A stretch of 17,041 nt of DNA from Chloroflexota bacterium (GCA_021777365.1 JAJYDP010000023.1:1-17041); one strand, 5' to 3'; shown: positions 1-6,179, counted from the stretch's first letter. The notes: a model not told the origin generated them from the letters alone. Made by a program: numbers and translations.

Positions 1-96
1 GACCCGGAGGCGCAGCAGGCGCTGGAACCGAAGGTGGCGGCGATGGGTTTCGACGCGCTGGTCCCGCACTGGCACCAGCGCGTCGTCCTGGACTGA
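1..96 (+). CDS. C-terminal end of an unrecognised protein (5' truncated)
   Basis: The frame is open from base 1 to a TGA at 94-96, giving 31 residues that end in HWHQRVVLD. I do not recognise the family with confidence. The stretch DPEAQQALEPKVAAMGFDAL vaguely recalls the end of F420-dependent luciferase-like oxidoreductases, where a 'GFDHLV' strand is common, but the tail after it is shorter than in those proteins, so this is only a suggestion. The rest of the gene lies outside the window. The gene ends before the phased repeat block and about 100 bp before the MarR promoter, so it belongs to a different transcription unit from the efflux pair. Confidence 0.55.
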   Translation, partial: DPEAQQALEPKVAAMGFDALVPHWHQRVVLD

Positions 97-114
97 CGGC
101 GCGCCCGGCGGGAC

Positions 115-180
115 GGCACGTCCTGCAGGAGGGCACGCCCTGCAGGAGGGCACGCCCTGCGGGATCGCGCGCCCTGCAGG
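115..180. repeat. 17-bp tandem repeat carrying phased CCTGCAGG palindromes
   Basis: Four tandem units of 17 bp (115-131, 132-148, 149-165, 166-180) share the core GGCACGCCCTGCAGGAG. Each has the palindrome CCTGCAGG at the same phase, starting at 122, 139, 156 (variant CCTGCGGG) and 173. Neighbouring units can also pair as AGGG-cacg-CCCT. The block lies between the stop of the truncated gene and the MarR promoter. It could be a transcription-ending hairpin array or a protein-binding array. No function is proven. Confidence 0.8.
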
Positions 181-191
181 TCGTCGTAATA

Positions 192-208
192 GTTATGGTT
201 GACATAAC
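192..208. promoter_or_regulatory. Inverted-repeat operator candidate of the MarR gene
   Basis: GTTATG (192-197), five spacer bases and CATAAC (203-208) form a perfect 6-bp inverted repeat of 17 bp overall, in a short AT-rich island within very GC-rich DNA. It covers the -35 hexamer of the predicted promoter. MarR-family dimers typically bind AT-rich palindromes of about this size, so the MarR protein encoded 50 bp downstream is the natural candidate ligand. That assignment is inference from position. Confidence 0.65.
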
Positions 209-226
209 CTTGCTGGGGATGATAAT
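199..226 (+). promoter_or_regulatory. Sigma70-type promoter of the marR-efflux pair
   Basis: A perfect -35 hexamer TTGACA (199-204) is followed after 16 bp by GATAAT (221-226), which matches five of six bases of the -10 consensus. Transcription would start near 232-234, about 27 bases before the MarR ATG at 260. The operator candidate overlaps the -35, which predicts repression by exclusion of RNA polymerase. Confidence 0.7.
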
Positions 227-259
227 AGCTACCAGCTTCTGAATCGTTCCCACGGGACC

Positions 260-811
260 ATGCAATCACTCACCGAGCCGGCCGCAAGCACCGGCCCCCA
301 GACCGACACCACCGGCGACCTCGACGCCGCCGTCAGCGAGCTGCTCTCCCTGATGGCGCGGGAGCGCGCCACGCACCTTCCACGCTGGTGTCGCCAGGAC
401 ATCAGCATGACCTCGCTGCACGTGCTCATGGCGCTGGAGGCCAGCGGGCCCCTCGCCATGAGTCGTCTCGCGGAGATGCTCGAAGTCGCCGTCTCCAACG
501 CGACCGGGATCGTCTCCCGCATGGAGGAGCGGGGCCTCGTCCGTCGCACGCACGACGAGGCGGACCGCCGCGTCGTGTTCGTCACCGTCACCGATCACGG
601 GCGCCAGGTGCTCGAGGACCGCGAGTTCATGCGGGCCGAGCAACTGCGCCAGGTGCTCGCCGAGATGAGCGTGCCCCGCCGCGCGGCACTGGTGTCCGCC
701 ATGCGCGAGTTCCTCGCCACGGCCCAGCGCCTTCGCGAGGAGGGCCGGCTGGTCGACGACTGCCCGGCCCCGATGCCCCCGCAAGCCACGGCCAGATCCA
801 CCGGCGCCTGA
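260..811 (+). CDS. MarR-family transcriptional regulator
   Basis: A 183-residue winged-helix DNA-binding protein, slightly longer than the usual 140-160 residues because of extensions at both ends. After an acidic N-terminus, a dimerisation helix (about 20-40) leads into the winged helix-turn-helix. The recognition helix region is about residues 76-94 (VAVSNATGIVSRMEERGLV). The wing at about 98-114 contains the typical D-x-R-R signature (ADRRVVFVTVT). The last 25 residues are Pro/Ala rich and look disordered. The ATG at 260 has only a weak purine stretch (GGGA) before it. The gene is followed after 48 bp by a drug exporter in the same direction and preceded by an inverted repeat over its promoter. 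An autorepressor released by the pump's substrate is the expected role; the ligand cannot be read from the sequence. Confidence 0.9.
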   Translation: MQSLTEPAASTGPQTDTTGDLDAAVSELLSLMARERATHLPRWCRQDISMTSLHVLMALEASGPLAMSRLAEMLEVAVSNATGIVSRMEERGLVRRTHDEADRRVVFVTVTDHGRQVLEDREFMRAEQLRQVLAEMSVPRRAALVSAMREFLATAQRLREEGRLVDDCPAPMPPQATARSTGA

Positions 812-859
812 CCGGCGCCCGCAGCGTCCCACCCCTTCCAGCCCAGGAGGCCACCCGCC

Positions 860-2512
860 ATGGAAGCCCTGCCGGTGATGTCCGGCTCCACCACGCACCC
901 CGCCATCGAGGTGAACCAGCGAGCACGGTTCGAGATCCTCTTCGCCGTGCTGCTGGGCCTCTTCCTCAGCGCGCTCGACCAGACCATCGTGGGTCCGGTC
1001 CTGCCCACCATCGTCACCGACCTGCGCGGTGCCGACCTCTACACGTGGGTCGTGACCGCCTACCTGCTCACCAGCACGGTGACCATCCCCGTCTACGGCA
1101 AGCTGTCCGACCTGTACGGGCGGCGGCCCATGCTGATGGCGGGCATCGTGCTCTTCCTGGCGGGCTCGGCCCTGTCCGGCCTCAGCCAGTCCATGTGGCA
1201 GCTCATCGCGTTCCGCGCCGTCCAGGGCCTGGGCGCCGGCGCGCTGTTCCCCATCTCGCTGGCCGTGATCGGTGACCTCTTCACCCCGGCCGAGCGCGGC
1301 AAGTACCAGGGCCTCTTCGGCGCCGTGTTCGGGATCGCCTTCCTGGTCGGCCCCTTCCTGGGCGGTTTCCTGACCGACAACGTCAGCTGGCACTGGGTCT
1401 TCTACGTCAACGTGCCGGTCGGCCTCGTCTCCCTCTACCTGATCTGGCACCTGCTCCCGACCGTCAAGCGCGAGGGCAGCCGCTTCAACCTGGACGTGCC
1501 GGGCGTGGTGACCCTGACCCTCGCGATCGTCCCGGTGCTGATCGCGCTCACCCTCGCGGAGAACGGCGACTGGACGGCGCCAGGCGTGGTGGGCGGTTTC
1601 CTCATGGGGATCGTCTTCCTGGTCGCGTTCGTGCTCGCCGAACGCCGCGCGGAGGATCCCGTGATCCCGCTCGGCCTCTTCCGAAACCGGACGTTCACGG
1701 TCTCGGCGATCGCCACCTTCCTGGCGACCTTCGGGTTCGCCACCGCGATCATCTTCCTGCCGCTCTGGTTCCAGGTCGTGCAGAACGCCAGCTCCACGGC
1801 CTCCGGCTACGATCTCTTCCCGTTCCTCTTCGGGCTGATCGCCAGCTCGGTCGTCTCAGGCCAGGTGGTGAGCCGCACCGGCCACTACAAGTGGCTGCTG
1901 GTCGCCTCGATGGCGATCCTCGCGGTCGGCCTCGCGCTCTTCGTCAACCTTCGCGCGGACACGCCCGACACCTCGCTCTGGCTGTGGATGGCCGTGGCCG
2001 GCATCGGGGTGGGCCCGATGATGGCGATCTTCACCCTGATCGTCCAGAACGCGGTCCCCTTCAGCCTCCTCGGCACGGCCACCAGCGACCTGACCCTGGT
2101 ACGCCAGATCGGCACGTCGGTGGGCCTGACGGTCGCCTTCACGCTGTTCGAGAACAACCTGACCTGGGGCCTGCTGCGCACCCAGATCGTGGCGGCCGGC
2201 GCGCCGGCGGTCTACGTCCCGACCACCACCCCTGCCGGCTTCAACATCGGCCAGGACCTCACCTCGGTGGGCGGCAGCAGCGCCACGCAATTCCTGACGC
2301 AGATCCCGGCGCAGCTCCAGCCGATCTTCCTGGACGGTTTCCACCAGGCGTTCTCGATCGCGCTCGGCAACTCCATGTGGATCGGCGCGGTGGCCGCGGT
2401 CATCGCCTGCGGCGCCTCACTCCTGCTCCACGAGCTCCCGCTGCGCGCCACGCACCCTGCCGAGGAAGCGGCCGCGACGCTGGTCCCGGTGCCGGTCGAG
2501 GCGGCCGACTGA
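860..2512 (+). CDS. DHA2-type MFS multidrug exporter (14 TMS, EmrB/QacA-like)
   Basis: A 550-residue inner-membrane drug:proton antiporter. Membrane segments run through the whole length in the number expected for the 14-helix DHA2 branch. Visible family signatures are the acidic residue in helix 1 (SALDQTIVGP, residues 37-46), motif A in the first cytoplasmic loop (GKLSDLYGRRP, 80-90), the helix 4 arginine (RAVQGLGAG, from 119) and motif C of antiporters (GIAFLVGPFLGG, 158-169), followed by the family-typical WHWVFYVNVPVG. A strong AGGAGG (845-850) lies nine bases before the ATG at 860. It is probably co-transcribed with the upstream MarR gene. Substrates of this group are usually hydrophobic or cationic toxins; the actual one is unknown. 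Confidence 0.93.
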   Translation: MEALPVMSGSTTHPAIEVNQRARFEILFAVLLGLFLSALDQTIVGPVLPTIVTDLRGADLYTWVVTAYLLTSTVTIPVYGKLSDLYGRRPMLMAGIVLFLAGSALSGLSQSMWQLIAFRAVQGLGAGALFPISLAVIGDLFTPAERGKYQGLFGAVFGIAFLVGPFLGGFLTDNVSWHWVFYVNVPVGLVSLYLIWHLLPTVKREGSRFNLDVPGVVTLTLAIVPVLIALTLAENGDWTAPGVVGGFLMGIVFLVAFVLAERRAEDPVIPLGLFRNRTFTVSAIATFLATFGFATAIIFLPLWFQVVQNASSTASGYDLFPFLFGLIASSVVSGQVVSRTGHYKWLLVASMAILAVGLALFVNLRADTPDTSLWLWMAVAGIGVGPMMAIFTLIVQNAVPFSLLGTATSDLTLVRQIGTSVGLTVAFTLFENNLTWGLLRTQIVAAGAPAVYVPTTTPAGFNIGQDLTSVGGSSATQFLTQIPAQLQPIFLDGFHQAFSIALGNSMWIGAVAAVIACGASLLLHELPLRATHPAEEAAATLVPVPVEAAD

Positions 2513-2520
2513 TCGATCAG
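2509..2520. repeat. 12-bp perfect palindrome holding both convergent stop codons
   Basis: CTGATCGATCAG reads the same on both strands. The exporter's TGA (2510-2512) and the opposing small gene's TGA (2519-2517) are both inside it, leaving four bases between the convergent genes. It is too short to be a convincing bidirectional terminator and has no T tract. Confidence 0.7.
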
Positions 2521-2684
2521 CGCCAGAGCATCCGCCAGACGCCCGCCCTGGCGAGCGCCCGGCCCACGATCCGGTTCTTCGCCCGACGGGCGATCCGGTG
2601 GGGGTTGCCGGACGCCAGCGTCGACACGTCGTTGGCAAGCCGCGCCGTGCGGTAGAGCGTGGAGACGAGGCCGCGGCGCCTCAC
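2517..2684 (-). CDS. Small basic hypothetical protein (55 aa)
   Basis: The GTG start at 2684-2682 overlaps the TGA of the upstream 86-aa gene (GTGA), which suggests translational coupling. The 55-residue product is rich in Arg and Ala. Its central part has the pattern LxNDVxxLASGNPxRIARRAKN and its end is GVWRMLWR. The sequence has the look of a small conserved protein (regular helices, aromatic-ended tail, Asn-Asp pair) rather than a random frame, and I have an impression of similar short proteins in related genomes, but I cannot name a family. The longer in-frame ORF upstream only shadows the 86-aa gene. Likely a soluble helical protein; function unknown. Confidence 0.65.
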   Translation of the reverse strand: MRRRGLVSTLYRTARLANDVSTLASGNPHRIARRAKNRIVGRALARAGVWRMLWR

Positions 2685-2941
2685 GGCAGCGCCTCTTCGA
2701 GGAACGCCGACGCGTCGCGCACCAGGTCCGCCCGCTCCATCTCCTCGCCCTCGATGAGCGCCAGGAGACGGCGGGCGGACGCCGGGTGCTCCAACCCGAT
2801 CGCGAGGCCCACGCTCAGCCAGTAGTCGGCCGTCTCGAGCGCGTGCGGCCGGACCTCGTCCGGCAGCTCGGCGAGGACCTCGGCCATCGCATCCGCGAGG
2901 GCCCGGCCGTACCGGCTCCAACCATCGTCACTGCTCGCCAC
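2681..2941 (-). CDS. Hypothetical protein (86 aa)
   Basis: The start was chosen at GTG 2941-2939 because GGAGG (2952-2948) lies six bases upstream; the longer open frame to 3073 is Pro/Arg-rich and looks non-coding. The product is acidic and helical: a region with ADAMAEVLAELPDEVRPHAL, then ETADYWLSVGLAIGL, then an Arg/Glu/Leu-rich end. No signal peptide or membrane helix is evident. The GTGA overlap with the basic 55-aa protein makes an acidic/basic pair encoded together, which hints at a shared role or complex. That is inference only, and no family was recognised. Confidence 0.65.
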   Translation of the reverse strand: MASSDDGWSRYGRALADAMAEVLAELPDEVRPHALETADYWLSVGLAIGLEHPASARRLLALIEGEEMERADLVRDASAFLEEALP

Positions 2942-3136
2942 GACGCACCTCCGCGGCGCGGGCGGCCCGTGGGCATCGCCGCGGGCGCGGTGATGATCCA
3001 GGAAGTCCCGGGCCGACCCGGTCGGGGGCGATTCTCGCGCCGGGACGCGCGGGACCCCGGCCGTGCGTTCCACCGCGCGGGACGCGCGACCACCCAGCCT
3101 GCGTTCAGCCCCGCGGCGCTACGCGGCCACCTCGCC

Positions 3137-3168
3137 CCGCGCCGCCTCCCTGAGCACCGCGGGCGCGG
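3137..3168 (-). terminator. GC hairpin directly after the universal stress gene
   Basis: On the minus strand GCGGGCGCGG-type bases (3159-3168) can pair with CCGCGCCGC (3137-3145) with one bulge and a 13-base loop, starting one base after the stress gene's stop. It lacks a U tract, so it may be only a pausing or mRNA-end hairpin. The 227 bp between this gene and the next start at 2941 also repeat GGGACGCGCG (3042-3051 and 3079-3088); I see no gene there. Confidence 0.35.
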
Positions 3169-3603
3169 CTACTCCTCGTCGTGGACGATCAGGACCGGGA
3201 TCGGGCTCCGGGCGGCCACCTGCGCCGAGACGGACCCGAGCAGCACGCTCTGGATCCGGCCCAGGCCGCGCGTGCCCATGACCACCAGGTCGTACTGGCC
3301 GGAGGCGGCCGCGTCCAGGATCGCCGTGGCGGGATGCGCGCCGGCCAGCGCCTCGCGTGCCACCGCGGGCCCGCCGGCCTCCCGCACCGCCGCCTCCTCC
3401 GAGTCGAGAATGGCGTGCGCATGCTGGATGGCGGCCTCGAGCTGCTCGGAGTACTCGGGCTCTCCCTCGAAGCTGGGCGGCTGGTGGTACACGGTGAGGA
3501 GCGTGAGCGTCGCCCCCTGTTCGCGGGCGCACTCCGCCGCGGTCAGCGCGGCCCGACGCCCGTGATGGCTCCCGTCCACTGCAACGAGGATCCGCTTGAA
3601 CAC
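3169..3603 (-). CDS. Universal stress protein (UspA family, ATP-binding type)
   Basis: A 144-residue, single-domain cytoplasmic Usp, normal in length for the family. It starts with the strand and Asp typical of the nucleotide site (KRILVAVDGS, Asp10) and carries the full ATP-binding signature G-2x-G-9x-G-S: Gly110, Gly113, Gly123-Ser124 within MGTRGLGRIQSVLLGS. It ends with the usual SPIPVLIVHDEE strand. The signature places it with ATP-binding Usps of the MJ0577 type rather than the non-binding UspA type. The start codon is GTG (3603-3601), preceded by AGGGAGG (3615-3609) at five bases. A promoter candidate sits just upstream, so it can be transcribed apart from the membrane genes before it. 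Usps act as homodimers in stress survival; the signal here is unknown. Confidence 0.93.
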   Translation of the reverse strand: MFKRILVAVDGSHHGRRAALTAAECAREQGATLTLLTVYHQPPSFEGEPEYSEQLEAAIQHAHAILDSEEAAVREAGGPAVAREALAGAHPATAILDAAASGQYDLVVMGTRGLGRIQSVLLGSVSAQVAARSPIPVLIVHDEE

Positions 3604-3644
3604 GTGCGCCTCCCTGTTGCTCTCGGCCCCTCGACGATCCCCAC

Positions 3645-3672
3645 AGGGTACGCGAACGCGCGCCGCTGTCGA
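3645..3672 (-). promoter_or_regulatory. Promoter candidate for the universal stress gene
   Basis: On the minus strand TCGACA (3672-3667) and TACCCT (3650-3645) are 16 bp apart, with five of six -35 matches and the conserved TA...T of a -10. Transcription would begin about 35 bases before the GTG at 3603. Confidence 0.45.
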
Positions 3673-3685
3673 GGGCTGCGCCGCA

Positions 3686-3883
3686 TCAGCCGAGGAACGC
3701 GGTGACCGCCAGCAGCGCGTAGATGACGAGCTGCCCGGCGATGGCCCAGCGCAGGATCCGGATCCCCTCGATCCCCAGGTCGCCCCGGCGGTGGCTCCGG
3801 ACCGCGCCGACGTAGAGCGTGCCGAAGATCGCCAGCAGGGCGAGCGCGAAGGCCGCGACGGCCAGCAGCGCGGTCACGTTCAT
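3686..3883 (-). CDS. Small two-helix membrane protein (65 aa)
   Basis: The protein has two hydrophobic segments, about residues 4-27 and 46-63, joined by a basic and acidic loop (RSHRRGDLGIEG), so both ends probably lie on the same side of the membrane. It begins 19 bases after the stop of the 203-aa membrane protein in the same direction, and a GA-rich ribosome site precedes the ATG. The tight spacing suggests a partner subunit or stabiliser of that protein. No family was recognised. Confidence 0.75.
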   Translation of the reverse strand: MNVTALLAVAAFALALLAIFGTLYVGAVRSHRRGDLGIEGIRILRWAIAGQLVIYALLAVTAFLG

Positions 3884-3902
3884 GGCACGTCCCCTCTCCT
3901 CG

Positions 3903-4514
3903 TCAGTAGACCGCCAGGTGCGCCATGATCACGATGATCGCGACCTGCAGGGCGGCCTGAACCCCCGCCAGGCGGATGTTGCGCATGTTGAGGCGGGCGA
4001 TCTTCGTCGTGTCCGGCTGGCGCTTGGCGAGCTCGATGAAGATCCGCAGCCCGTTCGGCATGAAGATCCCGAATCCCTGCACGGTGAGGATCAGCACCAC
4101 GACCCCGGCGGCAAGGATCCAGGGGGAGCCGAGGTCGAACTTGCCCTCCGCCTGCGAGAGGTAGATCCCCGACGTCACGGCCACGGCCGCCAGCGACGGC
4201 AGGATGAAGAAGGTGGTGGGCGTGAGCCGCTTGGCCACCTCCACCCGGGTGGGCACGTCGAGGAGCGTCATGACCCGGGTCATCACCAGGCCCATGAAGA
4301 GGTCGAACCCCGTCCAGGTCCCCCCGCAGATCACGTGCACGAAGGTGAGGAGGTAGAGGCTCTTCACCGCCAGGGCGGCGATCAGCGCGAGGGGCGGCAG
4401 GACGCCGATCGCGAAGCTCCAGCGCAGCAGGCGGGCCGTGTAGGGCGGCAGGCCGGAGGCCGCGTCCCGCGCCGGCACCCCCGGTCGGGCGACCGCCTCG
4501 GGAACGGCCGTCAT
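3903..4514 (-). CDS. Multi-pass membrane protein, DUF2269/CopD-like appearance
   Basis: A 203-residue protein with about five membrane helices (roughly 31-50, 53-78, 102-120, 132-152, 183-200) after a 25-residue soluble N-terminus. The second helix region has His60 and Cys63 in FVHVICGGTWTGFDLFMG. A His at the start of such a 'H-x-x-x-G-G-x-x-x-G' helix resembles DUF2269 and CopD-like proteins, where His residues bind haem or metal; this is a resemblance by eye only. The ATG at 4514 has no Shine-Dalgarno, but overlaps the TGA of a 20-codon leader ORF (ATGA). The 65-aa two-helix protein follows after 19 bases, so the two probably form one operon. Confidence 0.8.
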   Translation of the reverse strand: MTAVPEAVARPGVPARDAASGLPPYTARLLRWSFAIGVLPPLALIAALAVKSLYLLTFVHVICGGTWTGFDLFMGLVMTRVMTLLDVPTRVEVAKRLTPTTFFILPSLAAVAVTSGIYLSQAEGKFDLGSPWILAAGVVVLILTVQGFGIFMPNGLRIFIELAKRQPDTTKIARLNMRNIRLAGVQAALQVAIIVIMAHLAVY

Positions 4515-4573
4515 GGGGCGACCGGCCGCAGGGGCAGGCGGACGGTGGCGGCGGGCGCGGGACGCATGCGCAT
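4511..4573 (-). CDS. 20-codon leader ORF coupled to the membrane gene
   Basis: The ORF starts at ATG 4573-4571, with GGAGG (4582-4578) four bases before it, and ends in TGA 4513-4511, which overlaps the ATG of the 203-aa membrane gene. The product MRMRPAPAATVRLPLRPVAP is basic and Pro-rich and ends with Pro before the stop. Because the main gene lacks a ribosome site, this ORF may bring ribosomes to it by termination-reinitiation. A weak promoter TTGCGG-18-TACGCT (4633-4604) lies in the end of the GNAT gene. An open short frame in GC-rich DNA can also arise by chance. Confidence 0.45.
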   Translation of the reverse strand: MRMRPAPAATVRLPLRPVAP

Positions 4574-4601
4574 GTGGCCTCCGGGGACGCGGATTGCCGG
4601 C

Positions 4602-5060
4602 TCAGCGTATCGGTCGACCCGGCATCTCCGCAAGGGGTGGCGCGGCGAGCTCCATCCCGGGCGCGTCGTCCGGTCGGGCCACGAACCCCAGTCGCTCGTA
4701 GAAGGGTCGCTTGCCCCGCGCACAGAAGAGCTGGGTGTCCATGATGTCCTGCTCCCGGCACTCGGCCGCGAGCCGTCGGACGATCTCGCTCCCGATGCCG
4801 CGGTGGCGGTACCCGGGATCCACGACGACGTCGGCCAGCAGCGCATGCAGGACGCCGTCCCCGACGATCCTCCCGATCCCCACCAGCCGCCCGTCGTCGT
4901 AGGCGGCCACGGCGTACCAGGATCTCGCGAGTGCCGCGGCGGCTCTCGCCGCGGTCAGGCGCCCCTCGGGATCCCAGCCGGTCGTCGCGAAGAGGCGCGC
5001 GAATGCGCCGGCCTCCGGCACGCTCGAGCGGTACTCGATGCCGGCACTGTCGTCGCCCAT
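4602..5060 (-). CDS. GNAT-family N-acetyltransferase
   Basis: A 152-residue single-domain acetyltransferase that transfers the acetyl group of acetyl-CoA to an amine. Motif A is clear: strand LHALLADVVVDP (71-82), then the pyrophosphate-binding R-x-x-G-x-G (Arg85-His-Arg-Gly88-Ile-Gly90) and helix SEIVRRLAAEC. The end region with ARGKRPFYERLGF (114-126) is the motif B arm, where Tyr121 is the usual general-acid candidate. The start was set at ATG 5060, with GGGAGGGG shortly upstream; the longer open frame beyond it is Arg/Pro-rich shadow. It lies 53 bases downstream of the glyoxalase-like gene, probably in one operon. The substrate cannot be predicted. Confidence 0.9.
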   Translation of the reverse strand: MGDDSAGIEYRSSVPEAGAFARLFATTGWDPEGRLTAARAAAALARSWYAVAAYDDGRLVGIGRIVGDGVLHALLADVVVDPGYRHRGIGSEIVRRLAAECREQDIMDTQLFCARGKRPFYERLGFVARPDDAPGMELAAPPLAEMPGRPIR

Positions 5061-5113
5061 GAGCGTCCCCTCCCTGCGCGAACCGGCGTGGGCGCGTCGC
5101 GCGGCGCGATGCA

Positions 5114-6004
5114 TCAGGCGTCCGGAGATGGCGCGCCGCCGCGCACCTCGAACCGCACGCCGTGCATGTCGGCCGCGCGCCCCTCCGCGCCCTCCACGAC
5201 GAGCCCGATCGTGGCGAGTGTCGGTATTCCGCGGTCGAGCGGGGCGCCACCGGGTTGCGCCGCTGCGCCACGGGCGACCAGTGCCGGGGCACCGCCGCCG
5301 AGATGCGCCGCCGGGCCACGGACGGCCGGCGCCAGTCGCACGAGATGGGGCCCGATCGTCGCGTCGCGTGCCCCGCGCCCGGCGAGGGAGGGACGGAAGC
5401 GGAGTCCCGTGGCCCGCAGGTACTGCCGGGTCAGCCGTGAGAGATCGGCGAGGGCGACGCCGAGCTCGAGCCGCTCCAGCCGGACCGGGCCGCCGATCGG
5501 ATGGATCTCCCCGGCCCTGGCGGTGCGCTCCGCCGCGGTCCACTCCGCCGAGTCCGGGGCGTGCTCGATGAGGAACGGCGGCTCGAGCGGCCCCAGATCC
5601 CCCGGGGCTGCGAGCCGCCACCGGACCACCCGGCCGTCCGGCCGGTGGCGTTCCCCCGGCAGGGGCGGCCCGAGGTCGGAACCCTGGCCACGCAGCCGAG
5701 CGGCATCGGCGTCGAGGGAGTCGCTCGCGATCGCCCACGTCGCGAGCGACCACGCGGCAGGCCCGTCGGCGTCGAGGGCGGCGAGCGTCGGCCGGCCGAT
5801 CCACGACCGCTCGGCGAGCGCGCGGTCGAAGACGCCGATCAACTCGATGAAGGCGTCGCCCAGCCAGACCAGCCGGTTGAACGTGCCCTGCGTCTCGTGT
5901 CGACCGCCCTCGGCGGCACGCAGGCCGAGCTCCGCCTCGATCTCCGCGGCGGCGCGGTCCGGGTCCGCCACGGCGACGACCAGGTGATCGATCCCCAGGA
6001 GCAT
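5114..6004 (-). CDS. Glyoxalase-like (VOC fold) protein
   Basis: A 296-residue protein beginning with the strand typical of vicinal-oxygen-chelate modules (MLLGIDHLVVAVADPDRAA, with His7) and a later FIELIGVFD (Glu54). This matches the single-chain Glyoxalase_3 type (PF13468-like), in which an N-terminal module is followed by a degenerate second module. A second hydrophobic strand, RLERLELGVALADLS (about 175-190), fits the second module. Metal-binding residues in the second half are not obvious, so the enzyme may be metal-free or non-catalytic. The last 70 residues are Gly/Ala-rich. It is divergent from the second exporter gene, with 103 bases between starts, and may share regulation with it. 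The substrate is unknown. Confidence 0.82.
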   Translation of the reverse strand: MLLGIDHLVVAVADPDRAAAEIEAELGLRAAEGGRHETQGTFNRLVWLGDAFIELIGVFDRALAERSWIGRPTLAALDADGPAAWSLATWAIASDSLDADAARLRGQGSDLGPPLPGERHRPDGRVVRWRLAAPGDLGPLEPPFLIEHAPDSAEWTAAERTARAGEIHPIGGPVRLERLELGVALADLSRLTRQYLRATGLRFRPSLAGRGARDATIGPHLVRLAPAVRGPAAHLGGGAPALVARGAAAQPGGAPLDRGIPTLATIGLVVEGAEGRAADMHGVRFEVRGGAPSPDA

Positions 6005-6062
6005 GCCAGCGCGCCTTCGGTCACATACGAGCGGGTCCAGGACAGCCCGGCCAGGCGTCGTC

Positions 6063-6068
6063 ACTATA
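6063..6068 (-). promoter_or_regulatory. -10 candidate for the glyoxalase-like operon
   Basis: TATAGT on the minus strand (6068-6063) matches five of six bases of the -10 consensus and is one of very few AT-rich hexamers in this divergent spacer. No recognisable -35 lies 16-18 bp upstream. The start point would be near 6056, giving a 5' leader of about 50 bases. Confidence 0.4.
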
Positions 6069-6094
6069 GCAACGCCGGCTCCACGCACCGGGGC

Positions 6095-6100
6095 TATCCT
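6095..6100 (+). promoter_or_regulatory. -10 element for a leaderless start at 6108
   Basis: TATCCT fits the TANNNT pattern and ends seven bases before the ATG at 6108, the spacing seen for leaderless transcripts in high-GC bacteria. If it is used, transcription begins at the first codon of the leader ORF and not at the exporter's own ATG at 6176. Confidence 0.45.
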
Positions 6101-6107
6101 GCTCGCC

Positions 6108-6179
6108 ATGCTGACGGGTGCGCCGGGCCCGCAGGTGCCGCTGCGGCTGTTGCTCCGCCGCGCGACCGGCCCGGCATGA
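6108..6179 (+). CDS. 23-codon leader ORF overlapping the second exporter gene
   Basis: The ORF runs from ATG 6108 to TGA 6177-6179, which overlaps the exporter's ATG at 6176 (ATGA). The peptide ends VPLRLLLRRATGPA, a basic Leu/Arg-rich stretch. The exporter's own start lacks a Shine-Dalgarno, while the leader ORF is placed for leaderless initiation, so the exporter may be translated by reinitiation. Leader peptides that tune resistance genes are well known (erm, cat types), but this particular peptide is not one I recognise. A chance origin is possible. Confidence 0.45.
   Translation: MLTGAPGPQVPLRLLLRRATGPA

Noticed and set aside
266..1450. A 394-codon minus-strand frame opposite marR and the exporter
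   Set aside because: Composition is Gly/His/Glu/Arg-rich shadow. The plus strand shows full MarR and MFS signatures with a promoter and ribosome site.
3819..5987. A 722-codon plus-strand frame opposite the minus-strand gene run
   Set aside because: No recognisable domain, and it crosses four well-supported genes and their spacers.
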